A DNA stretch of 64,000 bases from Litorivicinus lipolyticus (GCF_009650135.1 NZ_CP045871.1:1901001-1965000); one strand, 5' to 3'; positions 29,365 to 45,804 are shown, counted from the stretch's first letter. Notes: generated by a model from the sequence alone, not told the origin. Made by a program: numbers and translations.

Positions 29365-29700
29365 TTAAATTTCCGAAACCTTGACGGTGATGTGACATGA
29401 ACGCTTAAGAATCCGATCCGCACGGCCTTTGGCACGGGGACGGATACGCTTCATAGTCATACCTTCGTCAACGAAAATGGTAGACACCTTCAAGTCGTCG
29501 ATGTCTTTGCCTTCATTATGCTCGGCGTTCGCAACTGCGGACTCGAGCACCTTCTTCACAATGGCTGCGCCTTTGCGGGTGCTGAAAGACAGGATGTCCA
29601 GAGCCTGATCAACGCGCTTACCGCGAATTTGATCAGCTACCAAACGTGCCTTTTGCGCCGACATCCGAGCACCACTTAGCTTTGCTGCTACTTCTGTCAT
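29365..29700 (-). CDS. rplV: Ribosomal protein L22
   Basis: 111 residues; its extended hairpin, near [18 protein letters not shown], reaches the exit tunnel. Family start [23 protein letters not shown] is clear. Confidence 0.98.
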   Translation of the reverse strand: MTEVAAKLSGARMSAQKARLVADQIRGKRVDQALDILSFSTRKGAAIVKKVLESAVANAEHNEGKDIDDLKVSTIFVDEGMTMKRIRPRAKGRADRILKRSCHITVKVSEI

Positions 29701-29703
29701 GGC

Positions 29704-29985
29704 TTAGCGTCCCTTCTTGGCTTTTTTGTCAGCCGCGTGACCGCGGTAAGTACGCGTAGGTGCGAACTCACCGAGCTTGTGACCAACCATTTCTTCGGTT
29801 ACGAACACCGGTACGTGCTGCTTGCCGTTGTGCACAGCAATTGTCAGACCGACCATGGTCGGAATAATCATGCTACGACGCGACCAGGTCTTAACCGGAC
29901 GCTTGTCATTAGCTTCGCTCGCCGTTTCGACCTTCTTAAGAAGGTGAAGGTCGATGAACGGTCCCTTACGTAGAGAACGAGGCAT
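29704..29985 (-). CDS. rpsS: Ribosomal protein S19
   Basis: 93 residues ([20 protein letters not shown]) with the C-terminal [20 protein letters not shown]. It pairs with S13 in the 30S head. Confidence 0.98.
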   Translation of the reverse strand: MPRSLRKGPFIDLHLLKKVETASEANDKRPVKTWSRRSMIIPTMVGLTIAVHNGKQHVPVFVTEEMVGHKLGEFAPTRTYRGHAADKKAKKGR

Positions 29986-29997
29986 CTATCTCTCTCC

Positions 29998-30825
29998 TTA
30001 TTTCTGGCCGCGACGGCGGACAATGAATTTATCGGTGCGCTTGTTAGAACGCGTCTTGTAACCCTTGGTCGGAACACCCCAAGGCGTAACCGGGTGACGG
30101 CCACCTGAAGTACGACCTTCACCACCACCGTGAGGGTGGTCGACAGGGTTCATCACAACACCACGAACCGTCGGACGGATACCACGCCAGCGCGAAGCAC
30201 CGGCCTTACCCAACTGACGCAAGCTGTGTTCTGAGTTAGACACTTCACCCAGGGTTGCACGGCATTCCACAGGAATACGACGCATCTCACCGGAACGCAG
30301 ACGTACGGTTGCGTACGCACCTTCACGCGCCACTAGCTGAGCACTGGTGCCCGCTGAACGTGCGATCTGGCCACCCTTACCGGGGCGCATTTCGATGTTG
30401 TGGATCGTTGAACCCACGGGGATGTTGCGAATCGGCAAGCACGAGCCGGCTTTCATGGGAGCGTCAACACCACTGCGAACAGAGTCGCCAGCGAACACAC
30501 CCTTGGGGGCCAGAATATAACGGCGCTCGCCGTCTGCGTACAAAACCAACGCAATGTGTGCGCTACGGTTAGGATCGTATTCGATACGCTCAACTTTGCC
30601 GGGAATCCCGTCTTTGTTGCGCTTGAAATCGACAACACGGTAGTGGTGCTTGTGACCGCCGCCCACGTGACGTGTTGTGATACGACCCTGGTTGTTACGA
30701 CCACCGGTCTTGTTTTTCTTCTCTAGCAAAGGCGCGTACGGAGCACCCTTGTGCAAGTGGGGATGAACCACTTTGACAAGGTGACGACGGCCCGGAGAAG
30801 TAGGTTTAGTCTTAATTACAGGCAT
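29998..30825 (-). CDS. rplB: Ribosomal protein L2
   Basis: 275 residues. It is needed for peptidyl transferase assembly and subunit joining. The invariant His region appears as [22 protein letters not shown]. The N-terminal [14 protein letters not shown] and [21 protein letters not shown] are typical. Confidence 0.99.
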   Translation of the reverse strand: MPVIKTKPTSPGRRHLVKVVHPHLHKGAPYAPLLEKKNKTGGRNNQGRITTRHVGGGHKHHYRVVDFKRNKDGIPGKVERIEYDPNRSAHIALVLYADGERRYILAPKGVFAGDSVRSGVDAPMKAGSCLPIRNIPVGSTIHNIEMRPGKGGQIARSAGTSAQLVAREGAYATVRLRSGEMRRIPVECRATLGEVSNSEHSLRQLGKAGASRWRGIRPTVRGVVMNPVDHPHGGGEGRTSGGRHPVTPWGVPTKGYKTRSNKRTDKFIVRRRGQK

Positions 30826-30835
30826 TTTACTTCCC

Positions 30836-31129
30836 TTATTCGCCGCCCAGCTCGATCTCTTGGCCTTCGGCCAAGGTCACGTACGCCTTGCGGATGTCGT
30901 TGCGCTTACCAAAACCACGCGCAGTACGCTTAGTCTTGCCCTTGATGTTCACAGTGTTAACGCGAAGAACCGTGACTTCGAACAACTGCTCGACGGCCAA
31001 CTTAATTTCGCGCTTAGTGGCGTCGGGCGACACCTTGAAGGTGTACTGGTTGTTCGCTTCAGCGATCAACGTAGCCTTCTCAGAGATGTGCGGTGCGACG
31101 ATCACTTGGTACAGACGTTCGTTGTTCAT
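30836..31129 (-). CDS. rplW: Ribosomal protein L23
   Basis: 97 residues at the tunnel exit, the main docking point of trigger factor and SRP. Its ATG overlaps the rplD stop (ATGA). [18 protein letters not shown] is the family segment. Confidence 0.98.
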   Translation of the reverse strand: MNNERLYQVIVAPHISEKATLIAEANNQYTFKVSPDATKREIKLAVEQLFEVTVLRVNTVNIKGKTKRTARGFGKRNDIRKAYVTLAEGQEIELGGE

Positions 31130-31731
31130 ACCAGCTTCTCCTCGATGCGCTTCACAGCGTCCACGGTCATGATGACCTTGTCGAAGCCGATCAAGCTGAC
31201 AGGATCAACACCCGCTACGTCGACCGCAGTCACGTAAGGAATGTTGCGAGCAGCCAAGAACACGTTCGCGTCTAGGTCTTCGGTGACGATCAATGCACCA
31301 CGATTACAGCCGAGCTCAGCCAAACGCGCTGCCATCAACTTGGTTTTGGCTTCAGCCAATTCCATTGAAGACACAACGATCAGACGATCCTGACGGACCA
31401 ACTCAGACAAAATGCTACGAACTGCAGCACGGTACATTTTACGGTTAACTTTTTGCTCATGGTCACGCGGACGTGCAGCAAAGGTCACACCACCGCTGCG
31501 CCAGATCGGGCTACGGATGGTGCCGGCACGAGCGCGGCCAGTACCTTTCTGACGCCACGGCTTCTTGCCGCCGCCAGACACATCAGAGCGAGTCTTCTGT
31601 GCTTTAGTGCCCTGACGAGCACCTGCCATGAATGCAGTAACAACCTGGTGGATCAGCGCTTCATTGAAGTCGCGACCAAACACGTCGTCTGAAACTTGTT
31701 GTGCGCCGCCGCCGGCGATTTGAATTTCCAT
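31126..31731 (-). CDS. rplD: Ribosomal protein L4
   Basis: 201 residues. In E. coli L4 also represses the S10 operon through its leader. The tunnel loop is visible as [25 protein letters not shown] (about 58-82). Confidence 0.98.
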   Translation of the reverse strand: MEIQIAGGGAQQVSDDVFGRDFNEALIHQVVTAFMAGARQGTKAQKTRSDVSGGGKKPWRQKGTGRARAGTIRSPIWRSGGVTFAARPRDHEQKVNRKMYRAAVRSILSELVRQDRLIVVSSMELAEAKTKLMAARLAELGCNRGALIVTEDLDANVFLAARNIPYVTAVDVAGVDPVSLIGFDKVIMTVDAVKRIEEKLV

Positions 31732-31743
31732 CGTCGACTCCTA

Positions 31744-32382
31744 TTAGCGCTTGATTTTAACGGTAGGTGTGACCAAAACGTCACCGTTGTTAGCACCGGG
31801 CACTGCGCCCTTGACCAACAGCAGATTGCGCTCTGCGTCTACACGAATGATCTCGAGAGACTGAGTCGTAACGCGCTCAGCACCCATGTGACCAGCCATT
31901 TTCTTGCCTTTGAATACGCGACCGGGGGTTTGGCACTGACCAATAGAACCCGGGGCACGGTGGCTCAAAGAGTTACCGTGAGTGGCGTCTTGCATAGAGA
32001 AGTTCCAACGCTTAATCGCGCCCTGGAAACCCTTACCCTTTGACTGACCCGTCACGTCGACTTTCTGGCCTGCTTCAAACGCCGCTACAGTCAATTCAGA
32101 GCCCACAGCCGGCAATTCTTCGCCTTCGGCACGCATTTCCCAAAATCCACGACCCACTTGCACGCCATTCTTGTTGACGTGACCCTGGACGGGCTTGGAA
32201 ACACGAGACAAACGACGTTCGCCTACAGTGACCTGAACAGCTGCATAGCCGTCAGTTTCATCAGTTTTGACCTGAGCTACGCGGTTAGGCGTTACCTCAA
32301 TAACAGTCACGGGCACTGATACGCCCTCCTCGGTGAACACCCGAGTCATACCAGCCTTACGGCCGATCAATCCAATAGCCAT
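31744..32382 (-). CDS. rplC: Ribosomal protein L3
   Basis: 212 residues with [17 protein letters not shown] at the start and the [22 protein letters not shown] loop that reaches toward the peptidyl transferase centre. That loop holds Gln150-type methylation residue context. A 116-base gap with a GC-rich hairpin separates it from rpsJ. Confidence 0.98.
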   Translation of the reverse strand: MAIGLIGRKAGMTRVFTEEGVSVPVTVIEVTPNRVAQVKTDETDGYAAVQVTVGERRLSRVSKPVQGHVNKNGVQVGRGFWEMRAEGEELPAVGSELTVAAFEAGQKVDVTGQSKGKGFQGAIKRWNFSMQDATHGNSLSHRAPGSIGQCQTPGRVFKGKKMAGHMGAERVTTQSLEIIRVDAERNLLLVKGAVPGANNGDVLVTPTVKIKR

Positions 32383-32498
32383 TTGCTATCTCCATTCCGC
32401 CTGCATACGGGGCTTTAACCCGCTATGGCCCTTTCGGTTCTACACACGCACCGGTTGTCGCCAACGTCCGCCCGGTTTTCGGCGGGTTGGTTTGTTAA

Positions 32499-32810
32499 CT
32501 AGCCGAGGCTAATTTGAACATCTACGCCTGCTGCCAGATCGAGCTTCATCAGGGCGTCTACGGTCTTGTCAGTGGGCTCGATAATGTCGAGCATCCGCTT
32601 ATGAGTCCGCATTTCGTACTGATCGCGCGCGTCTTTGTTGACGTGCGGTGAAACCAGAACGGTGTAACGCTCTTTACGCGTCGGCAGAGGAATCGGGCCA
32701 TTGACTTGGGCGCCAGTGCGCTTAGCCGTGTCTACGATTTCCTGTGCTGAGGCGTCGATCAAACGGTGATCAAACGCTTTCAGACGGATGCGGATCTTTT
32801 GGTTCTGCAT
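32499..32810 (-). CDS. rpsJ: Ribosomal protein S10 / NusE
   Basis: 103 residues ([34 protein letters not shown]). It serves in the 30S head and, as NusE, bridges NusG and ribosome or antitermination complexes. First gene of the S10 operon, with its own promoter just upstream. Confidence 0.99.
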   Translation of the reverse strand: MQNQKIRIRLKAFDHRLIDASAQEIVDTAKRTGAQVNGPIPLPTRKERYTVLVSPHVNKDARDQYEMRTHKRMLDIIEPTDKTVDALMKLDLAAGVDVQISLG

Positions 32811-32873
32811 CGCTGCGTTTACTCCTAGTAAATTCTCTGGGCACGAAAGTGCACCCGGAAAATGGGAGCGCGA

Positions 32874-32902
32874 ATATTAGAGGGACGAAGAGGTAACGTC
32901 AA
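32874..32902 (-). promoter_or_regulatory. Sigma-70 promoter of the S10 operon
   Basis: On the minus strand TTGACG (32902-32897), a 17-base spacer and TAATAT (32879-32874): five of six and four of six consensus matches at ideal spacing. The predicted start near 32867 leaves a leader of about 55 bases before rpsJ. It lies just after the tuf terminator, so the S10 operon can be expressed apart from str. Confidence 0.75.
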
Positions 32903-32931
32903 GGCGTAATACGCCGGGCAACGCGAGGCAT

Positions 32932-32960
32932 AAAAAAGCCCCGGCGATTGCCAGGGCTTC
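32932..32960 (-). terminator. Terminator after tuf copy 1
   Basis: On the minus strand GCCCUGGC-AAUC-GCCGGGGC (one U-G pair) followed by six U. The same terminator stands behind tuf copy 2 (49406-49434) with a changed loop. Confidence 0.9.
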
Positions 32961-32965
32961 TTTGT

Positions 32966-32979
32966 GGGCCCGAAGGCCC
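32966..32979 (-). other. UUCG-capped hairpin in the tuf copy 1 3' UTR
   Basis: On the minus strand GGGCC-UUCG-GGCCC, a stable C(UUCG)G tetraloop hairpin between the stop codon and the terminator. The second tuf copy has the same hairpin with one base pair changed on both sides, which argues that the RNA structure is kept. Confidence 0.75.
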
Positions 32980-33025
32980 CACTGAACATTTCAACGACCG
33001 GGCCCGTGAGCCCAGCCGCATCAAA

Positions 33026-34216
<1,191 letters not shown>

Positions 34217-34243
34217 GATTAGGCTCCCAATATTGGAACGGAA

Positions 34244-36349
<2,106 letters not shown>

Positions 36350-36415
36350 GTTAGTCTCTCCAATAAAGGGGGAAAGGCGCCGCACATTGCTGTGCCGCGC
36401 CTTTTCAATGGCCGA

Positions 36416-36886
36416 TTAGAAGCGGAAGTGCGAGAACGCCTTGTTCGCTTCAGCCATACGGTGGACGTCTTCGCGCTTCTTAACAGCAGCGCCACGACCT
36501 TCGACCGCATCCATCATTTCGCCAGCAAGACGCAATTCCATGCTCTTCTCGCCACGCTTACGTGAGAAGTCCACCAACCAACGCATTGCCAAGGCAGTAC
36601 GACGGCTCGGGCGAACTTCGACCGGCACCTGGTAAGTCGCACCACCGACACGACGAGACTTAACCTCGACCGACGGCTGGATGGCTTCCAGAGAGCTTGC
36701 GAATACTTCTAGCGGGTCATTGCCCGAACGCTCTTGGACTCGGTCCAAAGCGCCGTATACGATTTTCTCGGCGACTGATTTTTTACCATGCACCATGACA
36801 TGGTTGATGAACTTAGCTAGTTGTTGGCTACCAAACTTAGGATCAGGCAGGATCTCCCGCTTGGCGGCGACGCGACGTCTTGGCAT
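36416..36886 (-). CDS. rpsG: Ribosomal protein S7
   Basis: 156 residues ([22 protein letters not shown]). It initiates assembly of the 30S head and represses the str operon in E. coli. About 90 bases separate it from rpsL, with a CCCGG/CCGGG inverted repeat; whether this is the S7 target is not known. Confidence 0.98.
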   Translation of the reverse strand: MPRRRVAAKREILPDPKFGSQQLAKFINHVMVHGKKSVAEKIVYGALDRVQERSGNDPLEVFASSLEAIQPSVEVKSRRVGGATYQVPVEVRPSRRTALAMRWLVDFSRKRGEKSMELRLAGEMMDAVEGRGAAVKKREDVHRMAEANKAFSHFRF

Positions 36887-36978
36887 CTTTATTTCCTTTT
36901 TTCAGGGACCCCGGTAATTAACCCGGGCCTTACTTTCAGCCTTCGCAGGAAGACTGGATTAAATTTACTAAAGGGGGA

Positions 36979-37353
36979 TTACCCCTTAGGGCGTTTAGCA
37001 CCGTACTTAGAACGGCCCTGACGACGATCGGAAACACCCGACGCATCCAAGGTTCCGCGAACTGTGTGGTAACGAACACCCGGCAAATCTTTTACACGAC
37101 CGCCGCGAATCAGAACCACTGAGTGCTCTTGTAGGTTGTGGCCTTCACCGCCGATGTACGAAGTAACTTCGAACCCGTTGGTCAAACGCACACGACATAC
37201 TTTACGCAGTGCTGAGTTAGGTTTCTTAGGTGTCGTTGTGTATACGCGAGTGCACACACCACGACGCTGGGGGCACGCTTGCAACGCAGGCACGTCGGTC
37301 TTCTGGACCTTGCGCTTACGGGGCTTGCGAACCAACTGGTTAATGGTTGCCAT
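36979..37353 (-). CDS. rpsL: Ribosomal protein S12
   Basis: 124 residues from ATG 37353 ([25 protein letters not shown]). The frame upstream to 37449 is non-coding leader. The decoding loops [13 protein letters not shown] and [14 protein letters not shown] carry the lysines found in streptomycin-sensitive strains. Confidence 0.98.
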   Translation of the reverse strand: MATINQLVRKPRKRKVQKTDVPALQACPQRRGVCTRVYTTTPKKPNSALRKVCRVRLTNGFEVTSYIGGEGHNLQEHSVVLIRGGRVKDLPGVRYHTVRGTLDASGVSDRRQGRSKYGAKRPKG

Positions 37354-37375
37354 TAATATTGGACTCCTGCCATTC

Positions 37376-37417
37376 AAAAATACGCCTCGGCCACCGTTTG
37401 ACGGTTTTACCGAGGCG
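37376..37417 (-). terminator. Leader hairpin between rpoC and rpsL
   Basis: On the minus strand CGCCTCGG pairs with CCGAGGCG around an inner ACCGT-CAA-ACGGT hairpin, then TATTTTT. It can end rpoBC transcripts. It also lies at the predicted 5' end of the str mRNA, so it may attenuate or protect that transcript. Confidence 0.65.
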
Positions 37418-37420
37418 CGC

Positions 37421-37449
37421 ATAGTAGAGACTGACCAGCCGACCGTCAA
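37421..37449 (-). promoter_or_regulatory. Probable promoter of the str operon
   Basis: On the minus strand TTGACG (37449-37444), a 17-base spacer and TACTAT (37426-37421). The predicted start near 37414 is the foot of the following hairpin. It lies downstream of the rpoC stop codon. Confidence 0.6.
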
Positions 37450-37482
37450 CCCAAGGGCAACGGTCGGTCGGCCGACCGAGGC

Positions 37483-40400
37483 TTATAGGCCGCCGGTCAA
37501 ATCCCCGATTTCTTCGGCCAATGCCGCCGCGACTTCCGCCGCGGTAACACCGCCTGAATTACTTTCGGCCTGCTCGGCGCCACGCTTGCGCTTGCGCTCT
37601 GCGTGGTAAGCCAAACCAGTACCGGCCGGAATCAAACGACCCACGACCACGTTTTCTTTCAAGCCACGCAACGGATCGCGCTTGCCGGTGACGGCAGCCT
37701 CGGTCAATACACGCGTCGTTTCCTGGAACGATGCCGCCGAAATAAACGACTCCGTTGCCAGCGATGCTTTGGTGATACCCAGCAACAGACGCTCAAACTT
37801 AGCCGGGTACTTTTCGTTACCGACCAAGCCTGCGTTAACACGCTTAACGTCCTGGAATTCAACGGTTTCACCGGTGATCAACTTGGAATCAGCCGAGTCC
37901 GTGATCTCCGCTTTACGCAGCATCTGACGGATGATGACTTCAATGTGCTTGTCGTTGATCACAACACCCTGGAGGCGATAAACCTCTTGGATCTCGTTGG
38001 TGATGTAACGAGCCAGCTCGCTAACACCCAACAAACGCAACAGGTCATGAGGATCGGTCGGGCCATCGGCGACGATGTCACCCTTAGCCACTTCTTCACC
38101 TTCGTAAACGCTGAGCTGACGCTCTTTCGGAATCAAACGTTCGACGGGTTCGTTGCCATCGGTGGGCGAGATCACCAAGCGGTTTTTACCCTTGGTTTCC
38201 TTACCGAAGCTGACGATACCGCTGATGTCGGCACGAATCGCGGCACCTTTCGGGCGACGCGCTTCGAACAAGTCAGCAACACGCGGCAAACCACCGGTGA
38301 TGTCACGCGTCTTCGAGCCTTCCTGCGGCATACGGGCGATAACCGCACCGGTACCGACAATGTCACCATCCGACAGCGAGACCAACGCGCCGCCTTGCAG
38401 TTGGTACTGTGCAATCGGCTCGTCAGACTTTTTGGCGTCCTGTGCGTACAGCTGAATCAGGGGCTTGATGTCTTTACCAGCCACCGGCCGGTCTTTGCCG
38501 TCCAGCACTTCGATCATGCTCATACCCGTCAGGTCATCAGTCTGGACCTTAATGGTGATGCCCTGTTCCATGCCCTGGAAGCGAACGACACCGCCCTTCT
38601 CTGTGATCAAGGGGTGCGTGTGCGGATCCCAAGTCGCGACCGGCGCGCCGGCTTCAACCGTGGCGCCTTCTTTGCCCGAAATTATAGCGCCATACGGCAG
38701 CTTGTAAGCTTCGCGCTCGCGTCCCTGAACATCGGTAATAACCAGCTGGCCGGAACGTGACACCGCAACCAGGTTGCCGTCTTCACGCTCTACCGTTTTC
38801 AGGTTGATCAGTTTAATCGTACCGCCGTGCTTCACTTCGATGCGGTCGGCAGCCGACGCTCGGCTTGCTGCACCACCAATGTGGAAGGTACGCATGGTCA
38901 GCTGGGTACCCGGCTCACCAATGGACTGCGCGGCAATAACACCGACCGACTCGCCGACGTTGACCTGGTGGCCACGGCCTAGGTCACGACCGTAACAAGC
39001 GGCACAAATACCGTGGTATTCCTCACACACGATGGGCGAGCGCACCAAGACACGGTCAACGCCCATGCCTTCAAGGCGCGCAACACTGGTTTCATCTAGC
39101 AGCGTACCGCGTTCGAAGACCACTTCGCCCGTGCCGGTATCGGCAACGTCTTCGGCGACGACACGACCCAGTACACGCTGTGCCAAGGGAACGACCACGT
39201 CACCGCCTTCGATCAAGGGTGTCATTTCGACACCGTGCTCGGTACCACAATCCAGCGCCGTGATGACCATGTCCTGTGCCACGTCAACCAAACGACGTGT
39301 CAAGTAACCCGAGTTTGCCGTTTTCAATGCGGTGTCGGCCAAGCCTTTACGCGCACCGTGGGTCGAGATGAAGTACTGCAGTACCGACAAACCTTCACGG
39401 AAGTTAGCCGTAATCGGCGTTTCGATAATCGAACCGTCCGGACGTGCCATCAAACCACGCATACCCGCCAACTGACGAATCTGCGCCGCGCTGCCTCGAG
39501 CGCCCGAGTCAGCCATCATAAAGACGCTGTTAAAGCTAGGACGTTCGACTTCGTTGCCGTCTTTGTCGATGGCGATATCTTTACCGATACGCTCCATCAT
39601 CTTTTTGGCAACCATGTCGTTAGCACGCGCCCAGATATCGACCACCTTGTTGTACTTCTCACCTTGGGTTACCAAGCCGGATGCGTACTGCTGCTCGATC
39701 TCTTTCACTTGCTCTTCGGCTTCGCCCACGATCTGTGCTTTGGCATCCGGGATCTCGAAGTCGTTAACACCGATCGATGAACCCGAGCGCGTGGCGTAGG
39801 CAAAACCGGTGTACATCAGTTGGTCAGCAAAAATGACCGCGTCTTTCAAACCGACGCGGCGGTAGCATTCGTTGATCAACGACGAAATGGCTTTCTTAGT
39901 CATGTCGCGGTTGACCAAGTCGTAGCCCAAACCAACCGGCAGGATGTTCGACAGCAAGGCACGACCGACCGTGGTGTCGACCATGCGAACGCCCTCAGTA
40001 CGGTTGCCTTCCAGGTCAATATTAACGTCCAAGATACGGACGCTGACACGGGCCTGAAGGTGAACCTTACGAGCGCCGTAGGCACGCGCCACTTCGTCCG
40101 TCGACGCGAACTTCATACCGTCGCCCAAGGCGTCGAAACGTTCACGAGTCATGTAGTACAGACCCAAGACCACGTCTTGTGAGGGCACGATGATCGGCTC
40201 GCCGTTGGCCGGCGACAACACGTTGTTGGTCGACATCATTAGCGCACGCGCTTCGAGCTGTGCTTCGATGGTCAACGGCAAGTGAACCGCCATTTGGTCA
40301 CCGTCAAAGTCGGCGTTATAGGCCGCACACACCAGCGGGTGCAGCTGAATTGCCTTGCCTTCAATCAGCAAGGGTTCAAACGCTTGAATGCCCAAACGGT

Positions 40401-41688
40401 GCAGCGTCGGCGCTCGGTTCAACAAGACCGGGTGTTCACGGATCACGTCAGCCAGGATATCCCAGACTTCTGCGGTTTCGCGCTCGACCATTTTCTTGGC
40501 CATCTTGATGGTGGTCGCCAGTCCCTGTGCTTCCAGACGGCTGTAGATGAAGGGCTTGAACAGTTCAAGCGCCATCTTCTTGGGCAGACCACACTGGTGC
40601 AACTTCAGGCTAGGCCCGACCACGATCACAGAACGGCCGGAGTAATCGACTCGCTTACCCAACAAGTTCTGACGGAAACGACCCTGCTTACCCTTGATCA
40701 TGTCAGCCAGTGACTTCAACGGACGCTTGTTAGAGCCTGTAATGGCGCGGCCACGACGGCCATTATCCAACAGCGCGTCGACCGATTCCTGCAACATTCG
40801 CTTTTCGTTACGAACGATGATGTCAGGCGCACGCAACTCAAGCAGACGTTTAAGACGGTTGTTACGGTTGATCACACGGCGGTACAGATCGTTAAGATCC
40901 GAGGTCGCAAAGCGCCCCCCATCCAGCGGCACCAACGGACGCAAATCCGGCGGTAGTACCGGCAGCACTTCCATGATCATCCACTCAGGACGGTTGCCCG
41001 ATTGCTGGAAGGCTTCCAGCAGCTTCAAGCGCTTGGCGATCTTCTTGATGCGGGTCTCAGAGCCCGTGCTCTCGAGCTCTTCGCGCAGCTGCGCGATTTC
41101 CGCATCCAGGTCCATATCGATCATGTACTGCTGAATCGCTTCAGCGCCCATCAAGGCGGTGAATTCCTCGCCTTCTTCGTCGACCAGCTGGTAGTACTCT
41201 TCTTCGCTCAGGACCTGACCTGCGCTGAGGCTAGTCAGGGCCGGATCGGTGACCATGTAAGCTTCGAAGTACAGCACGCGCTCAATGTCACGCAGCGTCA
41301 TGTCCAGCATCAAGCCGATGCGCGAGGGCAACGACTTCAAGAACCAGATGTGAGCCACGGGGCTCGCCAGCTCGATGTGGCCCATGCGCTCACGGCGTAC
41401 CTTAGCCAAGGTGACTTCAACGCCACACTTTTCACAGATCACACCACGGTGCTTCAGACGCTTGTACTTACCGCACAGGCACTCGTAGTCCTTGACCGGC
41501 CCAAAGATTCGGGCACAGAACAGACCATCGCGCTCAGGCTTGAAGGTACGGTAGTTGATGGTTTCGGGCTTCTTAACTTCGCCAAACGACCAGCTGCGAA
41601 TTTCCGCGGGGCTAGAGAGGCCGATGCGGATCGCATCGAACTCGTTGTTGGCACCCTGTTGACGCAACAGATTCATCAAATCTTTCAT
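37483..41688 (-). CDS. rpoC: RNA polymerase beta' subunit
   Basis: 1401 residues, similar to the E. coli length. N-terminal zinc ribbon Cys70, Cys72, Cys85, Cys88 ([17 protein letters not shown]). The Mg-binding [12 protein letters not shown] motif is at about 460. The second zinc site is visible in [17 protein letters not shown]. It follows rpoB by 21 bases. Confidence 0.99.
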   Translation of the reverse strand: MKDLMNLLRQQGANNEFDAIRIGLSSPAEIRSWSFGEVKKPETINYRTFKPERDGLFCARIFGPVKDYECLCGKYKRLKHRGVICEKCGVEVTLAKVRRERMGHIELASPVAHIWFLKSLPSRIGLMLDMTLRDIERVLYFEAYMVTDPALTSLSAGQVLSEEEYYQLVDEEGEEFTALMGAEAIQQYMIDMDLDAEIAQLREELESTGSETRIKKIAKRLKLLEAFQQSGNRPEWMIMEVLPVLPPDLRPLVPLDGGRFATSDLNDLYRRVINRNNRLKRLLELRAPDIIVRNEKRMLQESVDALLDNGRRGRAITGSNKRPLKSLADMIKGKQGRFRQNLLGKRVDYSGRSVIVVGPSLKLHQCGLPKKMALELFKPFIYSRLEAQGLATTIKMAKKMVERETAEVWDILADVIREHPVLLNRAPTLHRLGIQAFEPLLIEGKAIQLHPLVCAAYNADFDGDQMAVHLPLTIEAQLEARALMMSTNNVLSPANGEPIIVPSQDVVLGLYYMTRERFDALGDGMKFASTDEVARAYGARKVHLQARVSVRILDVNIDLEGNRTEGVRMVDTTVGRALLSNILPVGLGYDLVNRDMTKKAISSLINECYRRVGLKDAVIFADQLMYTGFAYATRSGSSIGVNDFEIPDAKAQIVGEAEEQVKEIEQQYASGLVTQGEKYNKVVDIWARANDMVAKKMMERIGKDIAIDKDGNEVERPSFNSVFMMADSGARGSAAQIRQLAGMRGLMARPDGSIIETPITANFREGLSVLQYFISTHGARKGLADTALKTANSGYLTRRLVDVAQDMVITALDCGTEHGVEMTPLIEGGDVVVPLAQRVLGRVVAEDVADTGTGEVVFERGTLLDETSVARLEGMGVDRVLVRSPIVCEEYHGICAACYGRDLGRGHQVNVGESVGVIAAQSIGEPGTQLTMRTFHIGGAASRASAADRIEVKHGGTIKLINLKTVEREDGNLVAVSRSGQLVITDVQGREREAYKLPYGAIISGKEGATVEAGAPVATWDPHTHPLITEKGGVVRFQGMEQGITIKVQTDDLTGMSMIEVLDGKDRPVAGKDIKPLIQLYAQDAKKSDEPIAQYQLQGGALVSLSDGDIVGTGAVIARMPQEGSKTRDITGGLPRVADLFEARRPKGAAIRADISGIVSFGKETKGKNRLVISPTDGNEPVERLIPKERQLSVYEGEEVAKGDIVADGPTDPHDLLRLLGVSELARYITNEIQEVYRLQGVVINDKHIEVIIRQMLRKAEITDSADSKLITGETVEFQDVKRVNAGLVGNEKYPAKFERLLLGITKASLATESFISAASFQETTRVLTEAAVTGKRDPLRGLKENVVVGRLIPAGTGLAYHAERKRKRGAEQAESNSGGVTAAEVAAALAEEIGDLTGGL

Positions 41689-41709
41689 AGTTTAATCTCC
41701 TGGGTAGCC

Positions 41710-44700
41710 TTAGTCGCTTTCCAGCTCGATGTTGATACCAAGCGAGCGAATTTCTTTGACCAATACGTTGAAGGATTCGGGCATACCCGGCTCCATCTGA
41801 TGGTCCCCATCGACAATATTTTTGTACATCTTGGTACGGCCGTTTACGTCGTCCGACTTAACCGTCAGCATTTCCTGCAAGGTGTAAGCCGCGCCGTACG
41901 CTTCCAATGCCCAGACTTCCATCTCACCGAAGCGCTGGCCACCGAATTGAGCCTTACCACCCAGCGGCTGCTGTGTAACCAAGGAGTAAGAACCGGTCGA
42001 ACGGGCGTGCATCTTGTCGTCAACCAAGTGGTTCAACTTCAACATGTACATGTAACCGACGGTGACCGGACGGTCGAAGGACTCACCGGTGCGACCGTCA
42101 AACAGTGTGCACTGACCGCTGTCCGGCAAATCCGCTAAACGCAGCAGGTTCTTAATTTCTTGTTCTTTGGCGCCGTCAAATACCGGCGTCGCAGTCGGAA
42201 CACCGCCCTTAAGGTTTTTACACAGCTCGAGAATTTCGTTGTCGCTGAAGCTGTCCAAGTCTTCGTGACGAATGGCCTCATTTGACTTGTTGTACACCTG
42301 GTCCAGGAACTCACGCAGCTTGTTGATCTCAGCTTTGGCTTCCAGCATCGCGCCGATCTTACGACCCAGCCCCTTAGCTGCCCACCCAAGGTGAGTTTCC
42401 AAAACCTGACCGACGTTCATACGCGACGGAACACCGAGCGGGTTCAAGACCACGTCGACGGGTTCACCGTGTTCATCAAAGGGCATATCTTCGACGGGCA
42501 TAATGACCGAGATAACACCTTTGTTACCGTGGCGACCTGCCATTTTGTCACCCGGCTGGATGCGACGCTTGACGGCGACGTAGACCTTAACGATCTTGAG
42601 TACGCCCGGCGCCAAATCATCACCCGTGGACAGCTTGCCGCGCTTGTCTTCAAAGCGTTCATCAAGCTTAGCTTTCAGCTCGGCCAACTGGTTTTCAGAC
42701 TGTTCGATCTGCGAATTGAGCTCGTCATCTTTAACCCGAACCTTGAAGATATCGCCGCTGGGCAAGCCTTCCAGGATTTCGCGTGTCAGTGCCGAACCGC
42801 GCTTGAGTCCAGCGCCAGATACCACCGCAGCCCCGTCCAAGATGGTCACCAAACGTGATACCGCATCCGAGGTTACAATGCGCAATTCTTCGTTCAAGTC
42901 CTTGCGAACTTCGTCCAGCTGACCGGCTTCGATTTGCTTGGCCCGTTCGTCTTTCTCGATACCGTCGCGGGTAAAGATCTGGACGTCGATAACGGTGCCT
43001 TTGACACCGGCGCCGACGCGCAGCGAGGTGTCTTTAACATCGCTGGCTTTCTCGCCAAAGATCGCACGCAGGAGCTTTTCTTCCGGCGTCAGTTGGGTTT
43101 CGCCCTTAGGCGTTACCTTACCGACCAAGATATCACCGGCCTGAACTTCGGCGCCGATGTAAACCACACCGGTCTCGTCCAACTTAGCCAGGGCCGATTC
43201 GCCCACGTTAGGAATGTCCGAGGTGATCTCTTCGGAACCTAGCTTGGTGTCACGTGAGACACAAGTCAGTTCCTGAATGTGAATCGTGGTGAAACGGTCT
43301 TCTTGAACGACACGCTCCGAGATCAGAATCGAGTCTTCGAAGTTGTAACCGTTCCACGGCATGAAGGCGACACGCATGTTCTGGCCCAACGCCAGCTCAC
43401 CCAGGTCAACCGACGGACCGTCAGCCAAAATGTCACCACGAGCAATCGCAGCACCCGGCTGAACGATTGGGCGCTGGTTCATACAGGTGTTCTGGTTAGA
43501 ACGCGTGTATTTGGTCAGGTTATAAATGTCGACGCCGGCTTCACCCATGGTGGTTTCGTCATCATTTACACGGACCACGATACGCGACGCATCAACCCGT
43601 TCAATGGTGCCGCCACGACGGGCAACGACGCAGACCCCCGAGTCAGCGGCCACAGTGCCTTCTACACCGGTACCGACTAACGGCTTTTCAGCACGCAGGG
43701 TCGGTACGGCTTGACGCTGCATGTTCGAGCCCATCAAGGCTCGGTTAGCATCATCGTGTTCCAGGAACGGAATCAACGAGGCTGCCACAGATACAACCTG
43801 ACGCGGACTGACGTCCATGTAGGTCACACGCTCAGGCGGCTGAACCGTAAATTCGTTGTCAAAACGAACCTGAACCAACTCGTCGGTCAGCTCGTTTTGT
43901 TCGTTCATCGTCGCCGATGCCTGAGCAATCACTTGCTCGGCTTCTTCGATCGCCGACAGGTACTCAATTTCATTGGTCACAACGCCGTCGACCACTTTAC
44001 GGTACGGGCTTTCTAAGAAGCCGTACTCGTTGGTGCGCGCGTAGGTCGCCAATGAGTTGATCAAACCAATGTTCGGGCCTTCCGGTGTTTCAATCGGGCA
44101 AACACGGCCGTAGTGGGTCGGGTGAACGTCACGCACTTCAAAACCTGCGCGCTCACGCGTCAAACCGCCCGGCCCCAATGCTGAAACACGACGCTTATGC
44201 GTCACTTCCGACAAGGGGTTGTTTTGGTCCATAAACTGCGACAACTGGCTGGAGCCGAAGAATTCTTTAACCGCGGCCGCGACCGGCTTCGCGTTGATCA
44301 GGTCTTTCGGCGTCAAGCCTTCGCTTTCAGCCTGTGACAGGCGCTCACGAACCGCACGTTCGACACGAACCAAACCGACGCGGAACTGGTTTTCCGCCAT
44401 TTCGCCAACACAACGCACGCGACGGTTACCCAGGTGATCGATGTCATCGACCTGGCCTTTGCCGTTACGAATCTCGATCAAGGTCTTCAACACCGCCAGG
44501 ATATCGTCCTTATTCAGGACCATCTCGCCGGTATCAACATCACCACCGGATGCCTTAGCACGACCGACGCGACGGTTGAATTTCATCCGTCCGACTTTTG
44601 ACAAGTCGTAGCGATCGCCATCGAAGAACAGGCCGTCAAACAGCTTCTTGGCAGACTCGTCCGTCGGCGGCTCGCCGGGACGCATCATGCGGTAGATTTC

Positions 44701-45804
44701 GACCATCGCACCCGGCAAATCGCGGGTCGGGTCAGCCGTCATAGTGTCAGAAATGAACGCACCCTGGTCCAGTTCGTTAGTGTAAATACACTCGAACTTG
44801 GTGACCTTGGCTTCGCGCATTGCACCCAACAGCTCAGCGGTAATCGGCTGGTTACAGCTTGCAACCAACTCGCCGGTTGACTTATTGACCAGGTCATCCG
44901 CAATCACCTTACCCAGCAGGTACTCATCCGGGACCGAGACGGTATTGACCTCAGCTTTCTTAAGATCACGGACGTGCTTAGCAGTAATACGCTTGCTGGC
45001 TTCAACCAGGACCTTGCCGGCCTTGTCGGTCAAATCGAAATTCAGCGTCTCGCCACGCAGGCGGTCGTGAACCAATTCCATGTTCGCGCCGCCTTTGAGC
45101 AGCTTGAACTGAATGTTTTCGAAGAAATGCCCAAGGATTTCTTTGTCTGACATGCCCATGGCGCGCAACAAGATAGAGGCGTGCAACTTACGACGGCGGT
45201 CAATGCGGACGAAGACCAGATCCTTAGGATCCATCTCGAAGTCCAACCATGAACCACGGTAAGGAATGACGCGCGCGCTGTGCAGCAATTTGCCAGACGA
45301 GTGGGTCTTGCCTTTGTCGTGCTCAAAAAAGACGCCCGGTGAACGGTGCAACTGCGACACGATAACGCGCTCAGTACCGTTGATAATAAAGGTGCCGTTT
45401 TCAGTCATGAGCGGAATTTCGCCCATGTACACTTCTTCTTCGCGAATGTCTTTGACCGCGCGGGTGCTGCTCTCTTTGTCGTAGATGACCAAGCGAGTTT
45501 TCACACGCAACGGCGCGGCGAAAGTATCACCACGCAAGATGCATTCTTTTTCGTCAAAACCGGGCGTACCCAGTCGGTAGCTTACATATTCCAGTACCGC
45601 GTTTTCTGAAACGCTTTTGATCGGGAAAACCGATTTGAAAGCGGCGTCCAAGCCACTCTCGCTGGTGTCGGAAACACCACCCGATTCTAAAAATTTACGA
45701 TAAGACTCGACCTGAATGGCCAACAGTGGTGGTACTTCCATTGCCTGGGGCAATTTACTGAAGTCTTTGCGAATGCGCTTCTTTTCGGTATACGAGTAAG
45801 CCAT
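41710..45804 (-). CDS. rpoB: RNA polymerase beta subunit
   Basis: 1364 residues, slightly longer than E. coli (1342). The rifampicin pocket segment [27 protein letters not shown] has the sensitive-type residues. [15 protein letters not shown] and [26 protein letters not shown] are the active-site and C-terminal signatures. Confidence 0.99.
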   Translation of the reverse strand: MAYSYTEKKRIRKDFSKLPQAMEVPPLLAIQVESYRKFLESGGVSDTSESGLDAAFKSVFPIKSVSENAVLEYVSYRLGTPGFDEKECILRGDTFAAPLRVKTRLVIYDKESSTRAVKDIREEEVYMGEIPLMTENGTFIINGTERVIVSQLHRSPGVFFEHDKGKTHSSGKLLHSARVIPYRGSWLDFEMDPKDLVFVRIDRRRKLHASILLRAMGMSDKEILGHFFENIQFKLLKGGANMELVHDRLRGETLNFDLTDKAGKVLVEASKRITAKHVRDLKKAEVNTVSVPDEYLLGKVIADDLVNKSTGELVASCNQPITAELLGAMREAKVTKFECIYTNELDQGAFISDTMTADPTRDLPGAMVEIYRMMRPGEPPTDESAKKLFDGLFFDGDRYDLSKVGRMKFNRRVGRAKASGGDVDTGEMVLNKDDILAVLKTLIEIRNGKGQVDDIDHLGNRRVRCVGEMAENQFRVGLVRVERAVRERLSQAESEGLTPKDLINAKPVAAAVKEFFGSSQLSQFMDQNNPLSEVTHKRRVSALGPGGLTRERAGFEVRDVHPTHYGRVCPIETPEGPNIGLINSLATYARTNEYGFLESPYRKVVDGVVTNEIEYLSAIEEAEQVIAQASATMNEQNELTDELVQVRFDNEFTVQPPERVTYMDVSPRQVVSVAASLIPFLEHDDANRALMGSNMQRQAVPTLRAEKPLVGTGVEGTVAADSGVCVVARRGGTIERVDASRIVVRVNDDETTMGEAGVDIYNLTKYTRSNQNTCMNQRPIVQPGAAIARGDILADGPSVDLGELALGQNMRVAFMPWNGYNFEDSILISERVVQEDRFTTIHIQELTCVSRDTKLGSEEITSDIPNVGESALAKLDETGVVYIGAEVQAGDILVGKVTPKGETQLTPEEKLLRAIFGEKASDVKDTSLRVGAGVKGTVIDVQIFTRDGIEKDERAKQIEAGQLDEVRKDLNEELRIVTSDAVSRLVTILDGAAVVSGAGLKRGSALTREILEGLPSGDIFKVRVKDDELNSQIEQSENQLAELKAKLDERFEDKRGKLSTGDDLAPGVLKIVKVYVAVKRRIQPGDKMAGRHGNKGVISVIMPVEDMPFDEHGEPVDVVLNPLGVPSRMNVGQVLETHLGWAAKGLGRKIGAMLEAKAEINKLREFLDQVYNKSNEAIRHEDLDSFSDNEILELCKNLKGGVPTATPVFDGAKEQEIKNLLRLADLPDSGQCTLFDGRTGESFDRPVTVGYMYMLKLNHLVDDKMHARSTGSYSLVTQQPLGGKAQFGGQRFGEMEVWALEAYGAAYTLQEMLTVKSDDVNGRTKMYKNIVDGDHQMEPGMPESFNVLVKEIRSLGINIELESD

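Noticed and set aside
37603..42138. Long plus-strand frames (385 and 378 codons) opposite rpoC and rpoB
   Set aside because: Antisense shadows of highly conserved genes with strong codon bias; no ribosome sites or family motifs.
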